Positions 55,204 through 64,000 of a stretch of 64,000 bases of DNA are shown piece after piece (position 1 is the first letter of the stretch; the number at the start of each line of letters is the position of its first letter). The translations under genes and the position numbers were made by a program. Source of the DNA: Jaltomata sinuosa. Taxonomy: Eukaryota > Streptophyta > Magnoliopsida > Solanales > Solanaceae. The stretch covers positions 248,001-312,000 of the forward strand of contig QJPP01000273.1 in NCBI GenBank assembly GCA_003996215.1, read 5' to 3'. Below the pieces are notes generated by a model. The model made no database searches and was not told the DNA's origin. It worked only from the letters and a program-made list of their open reading frames with translations.

Positions 55204-56427
55204 CTAAAATGGATATGAAAATAGTAAATTCATAGGTATACAAGGTGAATTCCTCCATGCCTTAGCATGAATTTTGAGAATTTCTCTAGCTCTATCCTTT
55301 GCTTTACTTCCACAATCAACTTGAAGCACCAAACAAAGCTTTGTCACCACACCCAAACTCAACATCTCTTGAACAACACTTTGTGTTGATGAAAATTTGG
55401 AGATTGAATGCAAAATCTTGATTGCCCTTTCATTCCCTACTTTAGAAACCCTGAGTATTTTCTTGGAGACAATGGCTAATCCTCCGGGATGATTCAATAG
55501 CTCAGCTCTCCCTTCTGCGCTCTGACATACTTGATCCAACAAAATTAGCATCAGTTCACAAGCCCTTTTCTCAGATGAATCGAGTAGAAGATCAACCAAA
55601 ACCCTAATTGCTCCTGCCTCTGCTGCTTTCACTCTGTTCCTCCCAAATGGACACGCGTGCACTAGCACTTGCAATGATGCTTTTGTTGCCTTTTGAGAGA
55701 TCTCATCCCTTAAGACTTGAACCACTTGTGTGAAGAATTCTTGCTTCAAGCTCAAAAGTTGAGTTTGTGTTGATGCTTCGCACATGTCTTTCATTAGCAT
55801 AACCGCGTAAGCCCTAGACTCATAGCTCCCGCGTTGCATGACACGTGTCAATGACTCGATGAATTCACCATTTCCACTCGTGATGAGTGTCCTCAATCCG
55901 TGTTCGGATAATTTGAGTTGGTAGAGGATGCTTAGGGCTTCGTCTTTAGTACTCGTGAAACCCTCTTCGTATGACACTTCATTTGAATTATTATTTATAA
56001 TAGAAGCTAAAAACTCTGCTGCTCCCGCGGATTCCATGCAACGTTTGTTAGCATCGTTCTCAGAAGCGATGGATTTGAGGGTCTTGAGAGATTTCATTTG
56101 CATTTCACGCGATTTTTCTTCTTTCAAGAGCTTTATGATTTGGGGTTTACTGACCGGGGGTCTCGGTGTAGGGAACCTTTCGATGCCATGGGACGCGTTG
56201 AGGGTGCACCACGACTGGATCAATCGTCGTAGAGTGACGTTTGGTGTCAACTCTATGGCCGTAAGGGATTGTTTCGTGACCGGACACGTGTCGTTCTTGG
56301 CAGAGAATATCCATTTTTCGATATTTTCTCGATCATATGTTATTCCGGTTGAGATCGTAATGGGGTCTTTCATCATCTCTAGTGAAATTGGACAAATAAA
56401 ATAAGGGGGTACTTGAATTTCTTCCAT
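55204..56427 (-). CDS. PUB23: PUB22/23-like U-box E3 ligase, copy D (407 aa)
   Basis: Intact single-exon minus-strand gene; its ATG is at 56425-56427. It has the U-box with C12-P13-I14, a full ARM region and the ILKIHAKAWRNSPC end. With copy E it shares CEASTQTQLLSL, where copies A-C have LEASTQSTLLLSL, and SEHGLRTL, so D and E are sisters in the coding part. Unique changes include SYEEGF and KEEKSRE. It lies in opposite orientation to A-C. The promoter and leader resemble copy C. Confidence 0.92.
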   Translation of the reverse strand: MEEIQVPPYFICPISLEMMKDPITISTGITYDRENIEKWIFSAKNDTCPVTKQSLTAIELTPNVTLRRLIQSWCTLNASHGIERFPTPRPPVSKPQIIKLLKEEKSREMQMKSLKTLKSIASENDANKRCMESAGAAEFLASIINNNSNEVSYEEGFTSTKDEALSILYQLKLSEHGLRTLITSGNGEFIESLTRVMQRGSYESRAYAVMLMKDMCEASTQTQLLSLKQEFFTQVVQVLRDEISQKATKASLQVLVHACPFGRNRVKAAEAGAIRVLVDLLLDSSEKRACELMLILLDQVCQSAEGRAELLNHPGGLAIVSKKILRVSKVGNERAIKILHSISKFSSTQSVVQEMLSLGVVTKLCLVLQVDCGSKAKDRAREILKIHAKAWRNSPCIPMNLLFSYPF

Positions 56428-56545
56428 TTGTAATTTTTTGGGAAATTTCAAGATTAATCAAAGAAGGAGAAATCAAGAAAGTTTGCAAATATGACCAAAA
56501 ACAAGAGAAATCTTTTGAGTAGATGAAGAAGTTGAAGTTTTGTGG

Positions 56546-56634
56546 TTATATATACAAGTGGGAGAAATGGAAAGAAAATTTCAAAGTCAAAACACGGCAA
56601 ATTAAATAGGAAAAAAAGTGAACACATTTTGACT
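56546..56634 (-). promoter_or_regulatory. Promoter of PUB copy D
   Basis: On the minus strand, TTGACT cores lie at 56629-56634 (as TTTTGACTTTCTCTCTC on the plus strand) and AGTCAA at 56585-56590. The TATA box TATATATAA is the complement of 56546-56554. Order and spacing match copy C. CAAGACAACTTACTC upstream joins it with copies B and C. Confidence 0.65.
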
Positions 56635-56659
56635 TTCTCTCTCTATAAAAATAAAAAAT

Positions 56660-57534
56660 AATATATATTTAGTTTTTATTTTATACGTAGGAAAAAAGTG
56701 TTTTATTAGTGTGAAGAAAGAGTGCCGACAAGACAACTTACTCTTATTCACGTTATTAATTTGATTGAATTAACACGAAATTTTTAAAAATATTTTTTTA
56801 ATTATATTATATATTTAATTTATGTGAGAATTTGCACGAATTTTTCAATAGGTTATTTTTGTTTCATGTTGCACTTGGCAATTTAGACCAGGTTGTAATT
56901 GAAATTTTCTTTCCAGTACTCAAAATTTTGAAGAATTTTTCAAAATGTTATTTTTATTTCATGTTGCACTAATTGACAGTTAAGACAAGGTTGTAATTGA
57001 AGTATTCTACATTTAGTAAGTTCTATCTTACGTATACCATCAATCTCTTTATAACAGTATCATTTATTCGGATATTTTTTGATTGTTATAAAATAAGTAT
57101 TATCGTAGAGAATATATAATATACTAATGATGGCTTCAATTGATTAGAAAAGTTAATTAAGTTCACATACATACATATACTACATTTAAAGTTCAGTATT
57201 ATCATAAAATAAGTGGCTAAGATTTAAGGTCTAATTCATTACAGTCACTGCCTAATTATCATGCTTTCAAATTTTATGCTGTGTGCCTAGAATTCTAGTT
57301 TTAGAATTTTGACTATGTATATTAGTCTTAAAACACAAAATGGATTGTGCAAGAAACTTCTCTTTGTTTTATTTAGAGTGTGTTGGAAAATATTTTTATA
57401 GAAAATATTATCATGGAAAGTTAAGTGGTTTTCTTAATTATATTCTGATGTTTAATCAGTTTAGCAAGAAAAAATATTGTCCAAAAAACATTTAGGTATA
57501 ATCTGGGCAAATACTATATATGACACTGGAATCG
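56660..57534. other. Spacer between copies D and E
   Basis: The left half is the upstream flank of D. 57120-57370 is the inverted counterpart of the block A/B 3' flank (CTAATTATCATGCTTTCAAA, GAATTTTGACTATGTATATT) and belongs to copy E. No gene is supported. Confidence 0.5.
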
Positions 57535-57955
57535 AACCTCAACCCTTTAACACAGAACCGGACCCTTGTCCTGATCACCTGACCCCAACATTAACCCGGG
57601 AAACGACCCTGACCCCGGCCCCGACTCAAAAATTTATCATTGACTCGATCCTGACCTAACCCTAACCCTAACCCTAATCCCAACGAGATCAGAGACATGA
57701 CCCCAAGTCAGGACCCAAACTTGACCTCGAGTTGGGGTTGGGGTCGAGTCGAGTTCCAAATTTGGGAGTCGGGAGTCAAGTCCTGGGGATCAGGGTTAGA
57801 GTTGGGAGCCGGGTCTAGGGTCAAGGTGGGGAGTCGGATCCTAATTCGGGATCGGGTTGGGAATCTGGTCCAAGCCTGGGTCAGGAGTCGAGTCCTTATT
57901 TGGGTTGGGGTCAAAAGTTGGGTCTTGGGTCAGGTTCAAGTGTCGAGTTCTCTTG
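57535..57955. repeat. Strand-switching C-rich/G-rich element (block E), with a CCCTAA run
   Basis: Inverted relative of the elements in blocks A and B. The left part uses CCTGACCCCGGCCCCGACTC words and the right part GGGTTGGGGTC/GGAGTCGGG words. At 57655-57678 it contains CCTAACCCTAACCCTAACCC, a six-base CCCTAA run that resembles telomeric repeats of other kingdoms but not the seven-base plant repeat; drift within the minisatellite is the simpler explanation. Confidence 0.65.
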
Positions 57956-58520
57956 AGGAGCAATAAATAGAACGATAATTTTACTATATTATTATTTGAA
58001 TATAATAATTTTAATATATTGGAAAATAACTATAGTTAATAAGAAAGGTAAATTAAAAACTAATTGATAAATTATCTCTTGATTTTTCTATTTTTAGTAT
58101 ATATAGTAAACAACTAAAAGTGAACGGAGAGCTTATTCTAAATATGGTAGGCCATGAGAAAGAGCGTCAAATAAGGGATGCTAATTAAGAAAGTCGAAAC
58201 TGTCTAATAAATAATAGAAAATCACTTTCCATGTGAAGCTATGTATATAATATAGGTGCATGGTTGGTTGGTTAGGAATTTAAGTACTTGAACAAGTGTT
58301 CATGTATAATACCTATACTTTTCCAAAAAAAAAAGACTAAAAGTAAATAAAACTAAGAAGTAGGACAGTTGAATTATGTATATGAACAATTAAATTTCAA
58401 GGACAATTTTGTCCATTTCAATTTTCCTATTTTTTGAAGAAAACAAATTATGTACACAAATGAATCTTTCTTGTGTTTACTATTTCTATCTAACAATTTT
58501 TTGCTCTTTCATCCTAATTC

Positions 58521-59741
58521 CTAAAATGGATATGAAGATAACAAATTCATAGGTATACAAGGAGAATTCCTCCATGCCTTAGCATGAATTTTGAGAATTT
58601 CTCTAGCTCTATCCTTTGTTTTACTTCCACAATCAACTTGAAGCACCAAACAAAGCTTTGCCACCACACCTAAACTCAACATCTCTTGAACAACACTTGG
58701 TGTTGATGAAAACTTTGAGATTGAATGCAATATCTTGATTGCCCTTTCACTCCCCACTTTAGAAACCCTAAGTATTTTCTTGGAGACAATGGCTAATCCT
58801 CCGGGATGATTCAATAGCTCGGCTCTCCCTTCTGCGCTCTGACATACTTGATCCAGCAAAATTAGCATCAGTTCACAAGCCCTTTTCTCAGATGAATCGA
58901 GCAGAAGATCCACCAAAACCCTAATTGCTCCTGCCTCTGCTGCTTTCACTCTGTTCCTCCCAAATGGACACGTGTGCACTAGTACTTGCAATGATGCTTT
59001 CGTAGCCTTTTGAGAGATCTCATCCCTCAAGACTTGAACCACTTGTGTGAAGAATTCTTGCTTCAAGCTCAAAAGTTGAGTTTGTGTTGATGCTTCGCAC
59101 ATGTCTTTCATTAGCATAACCGCGTAAGCCCTAGACTCATAGCTCCCGCGTTGCATGACACGTGTCAATGACTCGATGAATTCACCATTTCCACTCGTGA
59201 TGAGTGTCCTCAATCCGTGTTCGGATAATTTGAGTTGGTAGAGGATGCTTAGGGCTTCGTCTTTAGTACTCGTGAAACCCTCTTCGTCTGACACTTCATT
59301 CGAATTATTTACAATAGAAGCTAAAAACTCCGCTGCCCCCGCGGATTCCATGCAACGTTTGTTAGCATCGTTCTCAGAAGCGATGGATTTGAGGGTCTTG
59401 AGAGATTTCATTTGCATTTCACGTGATTTTGCTTCTTTCAAGAGCTTTATGATTTGGGGTTTACTGACCGGGGGTCTCGGTGTAGGGAACCTTTCGATGC
59501 CATGGGACGCATTGAGGGTGCACCACGACTGGATCAATCGTCGTACAGTGACGTTTGGTGTCAACTCTATGGTCGTAAGGGATTGTTTCGTGACCGGACA
59601 CGTGTCGTTCTTGGCGGAGAATATCCATTTTTCGATATTTTCTCGATCATATGTTATTCCGGTTGAGATCGTAACGGGGTCTTTCATCATCTCTAGAGAA
59701 ATCGGACAAATAAAATAAGGAGGTACTTGAATTTCTTCCAT
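58521..59741 (-). CDS. PUB23: PUB22/23-like U-box E3 ligase, copy E (406 aa)
   Basis: Intact single-exon minus-strand gene starting at the ATG at 59739-59741. It has the U-box with C12-P13-I14, the ARM region and the ILKIHAKAWRNSPC end. It is the sister of copy D in coding sequence but carries the AS-IVNNSNE three-base deletion also seen in copy B, and VTVRRL in place of VTLRRL. The leader and promoter resemble copy A. The outermost member of the cluster. Confidence 0.92.
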   Translation of the reverse strand: MEEIQVPPYFICPISLEMMKDPVTISTGITYDRENIEKWIFSAKNDTCPVTKQSLTTIELTPNVTVRRLIQSWCTLNASHGIERFPTPRPPVSKPQIIKLLKEAKSREMQMKSLKTLKSIASENDANKRCMESAGAAEFLASIVNNSNEVSDEEGFTSTKDEALSILYQLKLSEHGLRTLITSGNGEFIESLTRVMQRGSYESRAYAVMLMKDMCEASTQTQLLSLKQEFFTQVVQVLRDEISQKATKASLQVLVHTCPFGRNRVKAAEAGAIRVLVDLLLDSSEKRACELMLILLDQVCQSAEGRAELLNHPGGLAIVSKKILRVSKVGSERAIKILHSISKFSSTPSVVQEMLSLGVVAKLCLVLQVDCGSKTKDRAREILKIHAKAWRNSPCIPMNLLSSYPF

Positions 59742-59787
59742 TTGTAATTTTTGGAAAATTTCAAGATTAATCAAAGAAGGAGAAATC

Positions 59788-59848
59788 AAGAAAGTTGCAA
59801 ATATGACCAAAAACAAGAAAGTTTGCAAATATGACCAAAAGCAAGAGG
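59788..59848 (-). repeat. Short tandem duplication in the copy E leader
   Basis: AAAGTTGCAAATATGACCAA and AAAGTTTGCAAATATGACCA follow each other about 29 bp apart, so the sister-gene leader motif (TTGGTCATATTTGCAAACTTTC on the coding strand) is doubled only in copy E. Confidence 0.75.
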
Positions 59849-59918
59849 AATCTTTTGAGTAGATGAAGAAGATGAGTAGTGAATTTGGTTTGGAAAATTA
59901 GAGAGTTTGGTTGTGTGG

Positions 59919-60098
59919 TTATATATGAGTGGGGAGAATATAGGAGGAAGTTTTCAAAGTCAAAACACACGGCAAAATATGATCATATATATATTATTTT
60001 AAAAAATTGGATTTAAATAACTTTACCAAGTCTAATTATGTGTATTTTATGTGGCCCAATTGTGTGTACGTAGTGAAAAAAACAGCACACTTTTGACT
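59919..60098 (-). promoter_or_regulatory. Promoter of PUB copy E
   Basis: W-box cores are AGTCAA at 59958-59963 and TTGACT at 60093-60098, 135 bp apart. The TATA-like box is the complement of 59919-59927. Upstream GCACACTTTTGACTTTCTC is shared with copy A only. Confidence 0.6.
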
Positions 60099-60177
60099 TT
60101 CTCTCTCTAAAAGTATTTGAAACACATGTTCAATTCTCTTCTTTCTCTAACTCGTGTTTTAATCAAAAATAAATAAA

Positions 60178-60416
60178 TATTCCCTTCTATTCATTTTATA
60201 TGGCTCAGTTTTACTTGGTACGATATTTAACAAAAAAAAAGATTTTTGAAATTTGTGATGTTGAAGAATTCTTAAATATTTGTTTGATTGTAAATTATTC
60301 ATAAAGGGTAAAATGATAAATTTAAAAATTCAAATAGTTTTTAATTATAATAAAATGATATTCTTTTTTAGATGGATTAAAAAAAAATTATCACGTAAAA
60401 TGAGACAGAGGGAGTA
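60178..60416. mobile_element. Stowaway-like MITE
   Basis: TATTCCCTTCTATTCATTTT and AAAATGAGACAGAGGGAGTA are inverted termini with TA borders. Interior TTTTTGAAATTTGTGATG matches the 16693 group. Confidence 0.72.
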
Positions 60417-60446
60417 GTGTGTATTTCCTAATAGGACAACTACTAA

Positions 60447-60912
60447 GAGCCTGTTTGGATTTGCTTAAAAAAATAGCTTTTAAGCAATGTGATTAAAAGC
60501 TGAAAATAAGTGCTTATAAATAAGCAGGTAAGTGTTTGGATATAAAGTGCTGAAATTGAAAAAAAAATTGTTAATGTGTTTGGTAAACAAGTGTTGTTAA
60601 ACACTTTTTTATTGTAGGAGAAATGAAAAAATGGAGAAACGGGATGAGAATGAGAGAAAAGAGAGTACTTCCATACATTTTAGGACTGAAAAATGAGGTT
60701 AGTGTTGGAATTAGGGAAAATTATAAGGGAGAAAAGGATAAATGTATTGGTCAAACTTAAAAAGAATTTTAAGCTGAAAGCAAAAAGCTGGGGGTTTCAG
60801 CTTTTTTTAATCAATTTTTATTTTATTTTTTTACTTTACCAAACACCTGAAGAAGCTAAAAAAGAGATTAAAATCTGATTTGATCAGATTTTAATCCTAT
60901 CCAAACAAGCTC
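60447..60912. mobile_element. Tourist/PIF-Harbinger-like MITE with TAA duplication
   Basis: The left end GAGCCTGTTTGGAT pairs with the right end ATCCAAACAAGCTC, with one mismatch. TAA stands at 60444-60446 and 60913-60915, the 3-bp target size of this superfamily. Internal inverted words AAGCTGAAA/TTTCAGCTTT add to the foldback. The reading frame at 60693-60878 lies inside and is not a gene. Confidence 0.8.
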
Positions 60913-60916
60913 TAAG

Positions 60917-61690
60917 TAGACTTGGGGGTGGGGAGAGGGGTGGGTTGTTGTGTGATTTTTTTAAGGATTTCTCTTTTTTGGTTGTTCAACTTGCTTTTGA
61001 CTCGACCAATTGTGTTGCTTGCCTTTTTCAAGTACATTGAACTTAGAAGGGATATTTTTCGAGTTTAAGTTATATACATAATACATCTTTAATGTAATAA
61101 AAAATTTATACTATTAGATTATAAAAGAAAAAATTAAAATATTAATTTAAATAGTTGTTCATCCAAATCTTCTTTTCTGTTTTAAAATTGTCACCATCAA
61201 AGTTTATCATCTTGATGTGAAGGACCCTGCTTGGCCCTTGTCTTGTCCATTCATTCAATTCAAAAAACAGTTGAAAGAGGGATATAAATCTGAATATCGA
61301 TTAGAAAAAGTAAACGGTTAAAACTGGTTGCATGTGGGAATATAGTTGAACAATTAATATTATGATCTCAATATGGCTTGACCTTTTGTCACCGTCATTT
61401 ACAATTGATTGGTATGCCAAATTTAAGTTGAACTAGAACAAAATTTAAATATCCAATTTTCAAATAGATTTGAATCTTCCCTACTCTTGCAATATACGAG
61501 TGTAGTTGGTTGTATATTCTTTTCTATTTTTTATCGGTTCGTTAATTTGAATTTGCTTGATCTGTTCAATTCATGAGACCTTATAATACAATTGTTTTTC
61601 TTGATTCAATTATTGTTTTTCTTTTTATATTTTTGATTTATCCACTAGGTCAATGTGATTTATTCTTTGCACCTAGTTTTTGTGGGGTCG
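60917..61690. other. AT-rich intergenic stretch
   Basis: No gene and no clear repeat boundary was found. Short G-run (CTTGGGGGTGGGGAGAGGGG) near 60921. Confidence 0.4.
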
Positions 61691-61699
61691 TGATGTGTG

Positions 61700-61880
61700 A
61701 GCGAAAAATGATTAAGTCCAAAGACTTGAGACTCAACCCGACCTTGATCATGACCCGGAACCTGAAATCCAAGACCATAATCTGAGATCGGGGAACCGAT
61801 CCTGACCTTAAATTCAAGATCCGAGAACTGATCTCGACCCTGACATGAAACTCGAGACCCACGACTCAACCCTAACTGGG
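61700..61880. repeat. Half-copy of a C-rich GACCC/GACTC minisatellite
   Basis: Repeated words CTCAACCCGACCTTGATC, ATGACCCGGAACCTG, AACCGATCCTGACC and CTCGACCCTGAC resemble the C-rich half of the elements in the PUB cluster, but there is no G-rich half. It lies outside the PUB blocks, so the sequence type is dispersed. Confidence 0.5.
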
Positions 61881-61919
61881 GACTTGATTAACAAATGGTC
61901 TTCTATTGCTTAACAAACT

Positions 61920-62090
61920 GGGAATCATATATAGCTCGCTCTGACTAATTTTGATTTACGTCGCATAAGGCTCATTAAACACACTCGCTACCATAATTTT
62001 TTCTATACTAAGGATTCGAATACGAGACATCTAATTAAGGATAACGAGATACTATACATTCCATCACAATCCTTGACGGTCATTGTTGCA
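61920..62090 (-). mobile_element. Degenerate tRNA-derived SINE
   Basis: Minus-strand relative of the SINE at 29250-29438: AGGATTCGAATACGAGACAT (B-box region), CTAATTAAGGATAACGAG, and CATCACAATCCTTGACGG at the head side. Diverged, no target duplication found. Confidence 0.6.
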
Positions 62091-62870
62091 TCATTTAGTT
62101 GGCTACTCTATTTAATTCTCTTTTTATCTTTTTTTTTTAAAAAAATATTTCCTTTCAAGTAACTTTATAAGTATTTGTCCTATGATTATTACCATTTGTG
62201 AGGTGATTATTTTTTATGAAATTGTCCAAATTAGAAAGGAAAAAAAACTCCATTGTCCTAGAGATTTGTCAAGAATATGATTGTTATCCAGGAGAGTTTT
62301 TCTTGGATCATGGAGTCTTTCTTGGATCATGTGTTGTCACTAACATCAATGTTAGCCTTTCAACTCTTAACATTTTAAATATATCTGCATTAATTATGTA
62401 CTTTGAAATGAATTTAAAATCAAGTAAATTTTTTAACTTTAAGTTAGTTGTTAAAACATTGGGTTAATAATTAACCAAGTAAAATAGTGTCAGATAGAGA
62501 TGAAATTATTTTTTCTCCTTTTTAAATTTAGAGAAATCAATTCCTTATTTAATCCCTCCCAGGAAGAAGATATCCGTGAGAAGGCGGATGTAATTCAGCT
62601 CAAACGAAGTGAAAGGGCTGAAAAGGAAGTTTACTACTCCTTTGTGGGCTAAGTTGCATGGTATAGTGTATACTCTCTTTAATTTGTTTCCTATATATGT
62701 CTAGATTGATTTATGCTAATTGGCAATTAAGTAGTAAAACATTTGAGTTTTGAAGCAAATTTAGTGGTGGAAGAGCATAGTAAGCATAGACGTGACGTAG
62801 CCAATTTGAGACTTTTTGTGAGATATGTAAACCTTTGAAACTGAATGGAATTCGTTAGGAAGGATCTTAT
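62091..62870. other. Intergenic stretch next to a gypsy remnant
   Basis: 62560-62660 (CAGGAAGAAGATATCCGTGAG through GTTTACTACTCC) may be another degraded part of the retroelement at 62876, but no domain can be read. Otherwise AT-rich and without genes. Confidence 0.35.
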
Positions 62871-62875
62871 ATTGA

Positions 62876-63100
62876 ATGAAGTTATCATACTTCATTCCCG
62901 TCAAGACGGCTTACATTATAGGACAATATTGCGATGAGATCGCAAAATTCATGGAATTTTGGTGTCTATATAGGGGTTCACAATTCACCGCTCATTTCTT
63001 GACAGTCTTTCCGGAGGCTTTGAGCACTCGAGTGAACCTCAGTACAACATTTCATCTACAGACGAATAGACCTATGAGTGTACCAATAACTTTCGCTTGA
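62876..63100 (+). pseudogene. Ty3/gypsy integrase fragment
   Basis: The frame keeps signature pieces of gypsy integrase: SYFIPVKTAY, then YRGSQFTAHF, EALSTRVNLSTTFHLQTN. The DRGSQF motif has lost its catalytic Asp (reads YRGSQF), and the QTDGQSER region is eroded to QTNRPMS. A dead remnant with no LTRs visible. Confidence 0.85.
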
Positions 63101-63497
63101 ATTATTAGTTGTACACCTAAACATTCATGCAATTTTGAAAAAATATGTCCCTTCACATATCATATTATGAAGAGAAATCGATCGATAGCTACTTCTTTCT
63201 TTAACTCTATGCTCAATCAATCACCATCATATGAAATCAATATAACAGACGATAAATAAGTGAAAGGGAAGTTAAAAAGTACATCACATATGTGATCAAA
63301 ATCACCAAAATGCAACACTTAACTCTTATTTATTTTATCATACATATATATATTATACAAATTCAGTTAAGTATTATATATTATTCTTCAGAAAAATGTT
63401 TTCACCTTTTCTGTACACATGTACTATATATATATACCTCAATGTGAAAATTGCAGCAAAATAAAATAATATATGAACCTTATGATTTTGATCTCAC
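63101..63497. other. 3' region of the rightmost gene and AT-rich spacer
   Basis: Follows the stop codon of the minus-strand gene; the part near 63400-63497 is probably its 3' UTR. No other feature was recognised. Confidence 0.4.
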
Positions 63498-64000
63498 TCA
63501 AGGCCTGAAAATATTTCCTAAATTGGACAAGCTGAAAAGACTCCCATCATTTGCATTATTCCTGCTATGATCATGACTCGGATCTTGTACCGCTAATTCT
63601 GGTTCTGGTTCTGGCTCTGGCTCTGGTCCTCCGGCTGATGAATTATGACTTGTATTTAGAATGTCATTAGGAAATACCATATGATCATGGTGGTCATGTG
63701 AATTAGACCACATCATCTCTTCACAAGGCAATGGAGGTAGCTCCATATAATTGTTGCTTAATTGATCATGGTTGATGATGTTATTGGCATTCACATTAAT
63801 CATGTTTGTGTAGTGATCATCATCATGAACATCACTATGATTCACAATACTTTGCTTCTCCTCATGAATCCCACTAAAATAAACACCAACACCATCACCA
63901 TCGCCAATTAGTCGCGATTCTTGGCCTAAATTGCTAGTAATAAACTCCATGTTTATCATGCTTGAAAACTCGAATGATGGAGTGACAAGTACTCCTTCTT
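63498..64000 (-). CDS. C-terminal part of an unrecognised protein (runs off the window)
   Basis: On the minus strand the frame is open from the window edge to the TGA at 63498-63500, giving at least 166 residues, and the first ATG at 63959 is not necessarily the start. The part seen is rich in Asn, His, Asp and Ser, with a PEPEPEPEPEPE stretch coded by a TGGCTC-type microsatellite (about 63598-63633), and ends SLFSLSNLGNIFRP. Such low-complexity acidic tails are common in plant transcription factors such as MYB or NAC proteins, but no DNA-binding domain lies inside the window and I do not recognise the family. Confidence 0.6.
   Translation of the reverse strand, partial: EGVLVTPSFEFSSMINMEFITSNLGQESRLIGDGDGVGVYFSGIHEEKQSIVNHSDVHDDDHYTNMINVNANNIINHDQLSNNYMELPPLPCEEMMWSNSHDHHDHMVFPNDILNTSHNSSAGGPEPEPEPEPELAVQDPSHDHSRNNANDGSLFSLSNLGNIFRP

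Overview
The window is AT-rich plant nuclear DNA, most likely from a Solanaceae species close to tomato or potato. The reasons are intron-containing plant genes (a BEL1-type TALE homeobox gene, a BTB/POZ gene, plant U-box/ARM E3 ligase genes) and dense Solanaceae-type repeats: TS-type SINEs with (TTG)n tails, Au-like SINEs, Stowaway-like MITEs starting CTCCCTCCG, and a roughly 120-bp foldback MITE. No bacterial-type operons, CRISPR arrays or functional RNA genes were seen.

Layout. 1-1.8 kb: repeat-rich intergenic DNA with two Stowaway-like elements. 1.8-5.8 kb: a complete hAT transposon with matched TIRs, a perfect 8-bp target duplication and an uninterrupted 847-aa transposase. 5.8-8.0 kb: SINEs, MITEs and a (TA)n tract. 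8.0-14.9 kb: a four-coding-exon BLH1-like homeobox gene, with a probable non-coding leader exon, a 2.1-kb leader intron and a promoter region rebuilt by duplication and a SINE-derived tandem array. 15-19.4 kb: intergenic repeats. 19.5-25.2 kb, minus strand: a BTB/POZ gene (At3g05675 type) whose start codon lies in a separate small exon, with probable upstream UTR exons. One of its introns carries a NUMT of mitochondrial small-subunit rRNA. 25-29.4 kb: intergenic, with a decayed Ty3/gypsy reverse transcriptase. 29.7-30.9 kb: a PUB24-like U-box gene squeezed between a SINE in its promoter and a SINE-derived array directly after its stop codon. 31-39 kb: repeat-rich spacer including a 179-bp satellite-like array. 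39.5-60.2 kb: a cluster of five PUB22/23-like genes in + + + - - order, made by duplication of blocks of several kb. The second copy is a pseudogene. 60.2-63.5 kb: MITEs and a gypsy integrase remnant. 63.5-64 kb: the 3' end of an unrecognised minus-strand gene that runs off the window.

How the genes relate. The six U-box genes encode single-exon proteins of about 406-415 residues of the PUB22/23/24 class, E3 ligases known from Arabidopsis to restrain PAMP-triggered immunity and drought signalling. All five clustered copies keep two W-box cores (TTGACT) upstream, which fits WRKY-controlled stress induction. The BLH1-like and BTB genes are unrelated single genes.

The most unusual pattern is that three different SINE families have each formed a local tandem array in which every monomer is a SINE fragment joined to a copy of the flanking target-site duplication (8.2-8.9, 30.9-31.8 and 53.9-54.4 kb). 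This suggests that target-site duplications seed SINE tandem amplification.
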